From: Anaerolineales bacterium
GTDB taxonomy: Bacteria > Chloroflexota > Anaerolineae > Anaerolineales > UBA11858
Length of the DNA: 8,964 bases
Direction of reading: 5' to 3'
NCBI GenBank assembly: GCA_015485245.1
Contig: WFTY01000330.1
Coordinates: 1-8,964 of the forward strand
Shown: piece after piece, positions 6,036 through 8,964 of the stretch
Numbering within the stretch: position 1 is the stretch's first letter
How the letters are laid out: every line of letters begins with the position of its first letter
Position numbers and translations under genes: made by a program
The notes under the pieces: generated by a model
The model's input: only the letters and a program-made list of their open reading frames with translations
The model's database searches: none
What the model was told of the DNA's origin: nothing

Positions 6036-6043
6036 CGCGCATC

Positions 6044-7399
6044 ATGACGATACAAAACATCGACCACATTTTGGATTTAGTTCAGGACGCCCTGGAACAG
6101 GATAACATCGACCAGGCGATTCGCTTTCTTTCCACCTTGCGATCTCCGGATCAGGCCGACATCTTTGAAGAGCTGGAAGAAGCTGAACAGGCAGCGCTGC
6201 TACAACGCCTGACACCGCAGGTATCCGCCGACATCCTCGAGGAAATGGAAGACGAGGAGGCCGCCGAGCTGGCCGCCGCCCTACCTCTGGATCGACTGGC
6301 ACGCATCGTTGACGAAATGGAACCCGACGAGGCTGCCGACCTGCTGGGCGACGTCTCGCCCGACAAAGCCCGTCATCTACTGGCCCGCCTGGAAGATGCC
6401 GCCGAGATCCGCCCCCTGCTGATCCACCCTGATGACAGCGCCGGCGGCCTGATGACATCGGAATTCCTGGTGCTGCTGGAGGATATGACCTGCGCTGAGG
6501 CGTTGACCACCATCCGCCAGTGGGACCCGGAACAGGATGACATCTCTTACTTTTTCGTGGTCGATGACGAGCACCACCTGCGTGGTGTGGTCAGCTTGTT
6601 GCGCCTGGTCTCATGCAGCCCGACGGTGCGGGTGAGCACCATCATGGATCGAGATGTGATCTCCATCCGCGCCGGGGCCGATCAGGAAGATGCCGCCCGC
6701 CTGATGACGCGCTATGATCTGCTGGCGCTACCGGTGGTGAACGCCGAAAACGTGATCGTAGGCGTGATCACCGTGGACGACGTGATGGAGGTCCTGGAAG
6801 ACGAGGCCACCGAAGACATCCAGCGCCTGGGCGGCGCCGAACCGCTCGACCAGCCCTACCTGCTGACTTCCGCCTGGCAGTTATTCAAGAAGCGCATCGG
6901 TTGGTTAATGCTGCTCTTCGTCACTGGCAGCCTGACAGGCACGGTATTACGCATCTTCGAAGAAGATCTCTCGCGCGTGGTTGCTTTGTCCATTTTCATC
7001 CCCTTGCTGATCGGCACGGGGGGCAACGCCGGTTCTCAAACGACCAACACCATCATTCGCGCCCTGGCGGTCGGCGATATTGACTTACGAGACGCATTCA
7101 AAACCCTGTGGCACGAGATGCGCGTCGGCGTGCTGATCGGCATCGGCATGGGGACGTTCGGCTACCTGCGCGCGATCTTGTGGGATGTATCCCCCGAAGT
7201 TGCGGTGGCCGTGGCGATCGCCATCCTTGCCGTTGTAGTGTGGGCCACCAGCATGGGCTCCATCTTGCCGCTGATCGCCACCGCGCTGAAGATCGACCCC
7301 ACGGTGGTCTCCGGCCCAGTGATGAGCACGCTGGTAGACGCCACCGGATTATTCATCTACTTCACCATTGCCCGGATGATCGTGCTGAACGGGGTATAA
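6044..7399 (+). CDS. mgtE: Magnesium transporter MgtE
   Basis: This 451-residue protein matches the usual MgtE length (~450). The cytoplasmic N domain (about 1-125) is a superhelix of short repeats rich in Asp and Glu (for example EEMEDEEAAEL). Two CBS domains follow at about 135-255 (SAGGLMTSEF, STIMDRDVISI, VVNAENVIVGVITVDDVMEVL). The C-terminal membrane part (about 282-450) has five spans and contains GGNAGSQT (326-333), DPTVVSGPVMSTLVDATG and Asp432. Asp432 falls at the same number as the pore Asp432 of Thermus thermophilus MgtE. It is a homodimeric Mg2+ channel in the inner membrane, closed when Mg2+ binds the N and CBS domains. It is the only plus-strand gene here and stands alone between minus-strand glycan genes. 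Possible control lies in its leader: a short Asp/Pro ORF and a hairpin. No key residue is missing. Confidence 0.96.
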   Translation: MTIQNIDHILDLVQDALEQDNIDQAIRFLSTLRSPDQADIFEELEEAEQAALLQRLTPQVSADILEEMEDEEAAELAAALPLDRLARIVDEMEPDEAADLLGDVSPDKARHLLARLEDAAEIRPLLIHPDDSAGGLMTSEFLVLLEDMTCAEALTTIRQWDPEQDDISYFFVVDDEHHLRGVVSLLRLVSCSPTVRVSTIMDRDVISIRAGADQEDAARLMTRYDLLALPVVNAENVIVGVITVDDVMEVLEDEATEDIQRLGGAEPLDQPYLLTSAWQLFKKRIGWLMLLFVTGSLTGTVLRIFEEDLSRVVALSIFIPLLIGTGGNAGSQTTNTIIRALAVGDIDLRDAFKTLWHEMRVGVLIGIGMGTFGYLRAILWDVSPEVAVAVAIAILAVVVWATSMGSILPLIATALKIDPTVVSGPVMSTLVDATGLFIYFTIARMIVLNGV

Positions 7400-7405
7400 A
7401 TTCTC

Positions 7406-7423
7406 ACACAGGGACACGGGGGT
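7406..7423. repeat. Two 9-bp repeat units after mgtE
   Basis: The units acacaggga (7406-7414) and cacgggggt (7415-7423) start seven bases past the mgtE stop. The same acacaggga unit occurs in inverted orientation at 7622-7630. The series belongs to the same 9-bp family seen at 7485-7511 and 7613-7639. Confidence 0.55.
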
Positions 7424-7455
7424 TGCCTGTTATCTCATTCGCGGCTTCGCAAAGC

Positions 7456-7596
7456 GTAACTGTTCAGTCGGCGATGGGAAAAATCCACAAAGGGCACAAA
7501 GGCACACGAAAAAAGTGGAACAAGGCTCTGCTTTGTCCGGACAAGGCAGAGCCTTGTCCTACACGATGCTGCCGATCGCCGGGGCTGAACAGTTAC
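7456..7596. mobile_element. MITE-like element with terminal inverted repeats
   Basis: The left end starts gtaactgttcag (7456-7467) followed by cggcgat (7469-7475). The right end carries the exact reverse complements, atcgccg (7575-7581) and ctgaacagttac (7585-7596), so the 141-bp segment has ~19-bp terminal inverted repeats with a small gap. Inside are three 9-bp units (ccacaaagg, gcacaaagg, cacacgaaa; 7485-7511) and the palindrome at 7520-7557. There is no transposase. I see no convincing target-site duplication. The right terminal repeat supplies the TAA stop of the dehydrogenase gene. This element fills most of the convergent spacer after mgtE. The stretch 7424-7455 shows nothing recognisable. 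Confidence 0.55.
7520..7557. terminator. 38-bp near-perfect palindrome, possible bidirectional terminator
   Basis: The arm caaggctctgctttgtcc (7521-7538) is followed without a loop by its reverse complement (7539-7556), with one G-T mismatch and one further flanking A-T pair. It lies between the convergent mgtE and dehydrogenase genes, where a bidirectional terminator would be expected. Neither side has a T-run, so factor-independent termination is uncertain. It may simply be the core of the MITE-like element. Confidence 0.45.
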
Positions 7597-8579
7597 CGCA
7601 ATTCCCCAAATTTCTCTGTGTTCCCTGTGTCCCCGTGTGTGATTCCCAGCCCATCCAGCAAGTTTCGGATGGTATTCCAATGGACGCGCTCCCACGCCGC
7701 CGGGCTGGAGTTGGCGTTGTGCGGGGCGAGCATCACGTCCTCCATCTTCAGCAGAGGGCTGTCGGCGGGCAGCGGCTCTACCTCGAAGACATCCAGCGCC
7801 GCGCCGCCAAGGTGACCGGAACGCAACGCGTCAATCAGCGCGGGCTCATCCACAATCGGGCCGCGGGCGGTGTTGATCAGCACCGCGCCGGGCTTGACCT
7901 TCGCCAGCGCATCGGCGTTGATCAGATGATAACTGGTGGGGTTCAAATCAGCGTTGACCGAGATGAAATCGGCCTGCGCCAGCAGTTCCTCCAGCGGAAC
8001 CATACGGATGCCGCTCTCGGCGAGGAAAACGTGGTCAATCTCCACGATGTCGTTGCCCAACACGGCCATGCCGAAGGCACGGGCGCGGCGCGCCACCGCC
8101 TTGCCGATGTTGCCCACGCCGATCACGCCCAGCGTGCACTCGCTCAAACTGCGTCCCGGAATCTTCTGCCACTCGCCGCGCTTCATAGCCGCGTCCATCC
8201 ACGGCTGACGGCGGGCGAAGGCCAGGATGTAGCCCATCACCGTGTCGGCTACCGGCAGGGTGAAGGCGTTGGGCGTGTTGCCGATTTTGACGCCAAAGCG
8301 GGCGCAGGCTTCTTTGTCGATTGAATCGATCCCCGTCCCCCATTTGGAGATCACCTTCAACCTCGGCGCGCAGGCTTCAATGACGCGTGCCGTGTAGCGG
8401 TCGTCGCCGCAGATCGTGCCGTCGAATTGCCCGGCATAGCGCAGCAGGTCTTCCTCTTCCATGCGCTCTTCCACTTTAGGAACGATGACTTCCAGGCCGT
8501 ACCCTTCCAGCACAGGGCGGAAGCGGTCGAGGAAGGGGATCATGTAAGGGGCGGTGAGGAGGATGGTTGGTTGGTTCAT
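7593..8579 (-). CDS. D-2-hydroxyacid dehydrogenase (phosphoglycerate dehydrogenase-like)
   Basis: This 328-residue NAD-dependent oxidoreductase would interconvert a D-2-hydroxy acid and its 2-keto acid in the cytoplasm. The Rossmann motif GVGNIG is at 154-159. Asp177 closes beta2 (NAD preference). The catalytic triad is Arg239 (NTARGPIVDE), Glu268 (FEVEPLP) and His287 (LAPHNANSSP). The PHNANSSP/AWERVH form differs from the usual PHIAG/T-type His loop, suggesting a subfamily with its own substrate. There is no ACT domain, so it is not full-length regulated SerA. I chose ATG 8579; the upstream in-frame start would translate a repeat element, and no ribosome site is clear. The last ~15 residues (THGDTGNTEKFGELR) are read from 9-bp repeats and the stop from a terminal inverted repeat. 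Its position next to the cytidylyltransferase suggests sugar-acid metabolism (inference). Confidence 0.92.
   Translation of the reverse strand: MNQPTILLTAPYMIPFLDRFRPVLEGYGLEVIVPKVEERMEEEDLLRYAGQFDGTICGDDRYTARVIEACAPRLKVISKWGTGIDSIDKEACARFGVKIGNTPNAFTLPVADTVMGYILAFARRQPWMDAAMKRGEWQKIPGRSLSECTLGVIGVGNIGKAVARRARAFGMAVLGNDIVEIDHVFLAESGIRMVPLEELLAQADFISVNADLNPTSYHLINADALAKVKPGAVLINTARGPIVDEPALIDALRSGHLGGAALDVFEVEPLPADSPLLKMEDVMLAPHNANSSPAAWERVHWNTIRNLLDGLGITHGDTGNTEKFGELR
7613..7639. repeat. Three 9-bp repeat units overlapping the dehydrogenase 3' end
   Basis: On the minus strand the units read cacacgggg (7639-7631), acacaggga (7630-7622) and acacagaga (7621-7613). They are translated as part of the C-terminal tail of the dehydrogenase, which looks like a low-complexity extension rather than a conserved part of the fold. 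Confidence 0.65.
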
Positions 8580-8580
8580 T

Positions 8581-8688
8581 GGGTGATGGAGTGACGTGGC
8601 AATTGGGTAATTGGGTGACAGGGTAACGAGTACCTGTCGACCTTGTTCCCCAGTCACCTGGTTACCTTGTCACTTTGTTACCTTTCTA
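8581..8688. repeat. 8-bp tandem repeat element filling the cytidylyltransferase-dehydrogenase junction
   Basis: The left arm is seven octamers from 8581 to 8636, including gggtgatg, gagtgacg, gggtaatt, gggtgaca and gggtaacg. The right arm, 8641-8688, has six octamers in opposite orientation, including cccagtca, cctggtta, ccttgtca and ctttgtta. The element starts one base before the dehydrogenase ATG and runs into the cytidylyltransferase gene, encoding its last residues and TGA stop. It leaves no unique spacer sequence between the two genes. Confidence 0.82.
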
Positions 8689-8964
8689 CTCATCAAAAAT
8701 TCCACAATCTCAAAATCCAGCTCTTCGTCGATATCCCAGGCTTCGGCGGGGTCGATCTCGAACATCAGCGGGCGCTCGCCGAGGCGGTTGCGGCGCGCCA
8801 GCAAGGTTTCGCGGGTGAACAGGTAAAGGCAAGAGTTTTCCTCGTACACCGGCGGCAAGTCCTGGGTTTGCAACAAAATGGCCGGGTTGTGGTTGATGGC
8901 GCGCCCCAACTGATCGTAGAGACGGGTTTGCAGGCGGGTGACGCCGAAGAGCGAATCGCGCCCC
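8670..8964 (-). CDS. CMP-acylneuraminate-synthetase-like cytidylyltransferase, C-terminal part only
   Basis: The visible 97 residues run off the right edge and so lack the N-terminal CTP-binding motif. They match the C-terminal half of the acylneuraminate cytidylyltransferase family: DSLFGVTRLQTRLYD at the start, then INHNPA, the dimer/substrate segment PPVYEENSCLYLFTRE, and GERPLMFEIDPAEAWDIDEELDFEI near the end. The metal- and sugar-binding DIDEELD region is intact. The family activates sialic, legionaminic, pseudaminic or related sugars with CTP in the cytoplasm. The exact sugar cannot be told, and no neuB-like gene is in the window. The final RKVTK and TGA come from a repeat element shared with the spacer. 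It is the first gene in the visible minus-strand run and suggests that a CMP-sugar donor is made here. Confidence 0.85.
   Translation of the reverse strand, partial: GRDSLFGVTRLQTRLYDQLGRAINHNPAILLQTQDLPPVYEENSCLYLFTRETLLARRNRLGERPLMFEIDPAEAWDIDEELDFEIVEFLMSRKVTK

Noticed and set aside
5999..6043. 15-residue N-terminal extension of MgtE from ATG 5999
   Set aside because: The GGAGG site at 6031-6035 fits ATG 6044. The extension would lie in the leader hairpin and does not look like an MgtE N-terminus.
5870..6043. M-box (ykoK) magnesium riboswitch before mgtE
   Set aside because: I could not find the conserved core words of the M-box as I remember them. A covariance-model search would settle it.
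7435..7695. Minus-strand open frame of 86 codons in the spacer after mgtE
   Set aside because: It is translated mostly from the MITE-like element and 9-bp repeats, overlaps the dehydrogenase 3' end in another frame, and resembles no protein I know.
7515..8324. Plus-strand open frame of 269 codons opposite the dehydrogenase gene
   Set aside because: It begins in the palindrome and is Gln/Arg-rich without a domain. The minus strand is a clear D-2-hydroxyacid dehydrogenase.

Overview
The window is GC-rich bacterial DNA. Nearly all of it is coded on the minus strand by genes for surface or secreted glycans, with one magnesium transporter on the plus strand. Weak Shine-Dalgarno sites, spacers filled with short tandem repeats, and the mix of GT2, PMT-type and DUF115 proteins suggest Chloroflexota (Anaerolineae-like). 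That assignment is inference, because no rRNA or marker gene is present.

Layout on the minus strand, in the direction of transcription (right to left): the C-terminal part of a CMP-acylneuraminate-synthetase-like cytidylyltransferase (8964-8670); a D-2-hydroxyacid dehydrogenase (8579-7593); then, left of mgtE, an NAD-type SDR oxidoreductase (5829-5053); a DUF115/MptE-like protein whose motifs resemble GT42 sialyltransferases (4998-4150); a PMT/ArnT-like membrane glycosyltransferase (4081-2573); two GT2 glycosyltransferases sharing a near-duplicate N-terminal domain (2568-1642 and 1645-839); and a class I SAM methyltransferase running off the left edge (678-1). The plus strand carries mgtE (6044-7399). 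It is divergent from the SDR gene and convergent with the dehydrogenase gene.

Taken together, the genes look like the activation end of a CMP-sugar (nonulosonate-like) pathway plus enzymes that assemble, transfer and methylate a glycan. The best functional hypothesis is that the cytidylyltransferase makes a CMP-sugar donor and the DUF115 protein uses it. This rests on an asparagine triad whose spacing matches the CMP-binding residues of Campylobacter CstII (recalled from memory).

The spacers hold the most unusual structure. Three loose junctions in the minus-strand run are filled by elements of degenerate 8-bp tandem units, arranged as two arms in inverted orientation. These elements reach into the ends of neighbouring genes and supply their stop codons, and a similar patch lies inside the DUF115 gene. 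A second family, of 9-bp units, occurs at 708-781 and around 7406-7639. The convergent spacer after mgtE holds a 141-bp MITE-like element with terminal inverted repeats and an almost perfect 38-bp palindrome. The divergent spacer before mgtE has a palindromic -10 box usable on both strands, a 16-codon Asp/Pro-rich leader ORF reminiscent of enterobacterial MgtL, and a hairpin starting at that ORF's stop codon.
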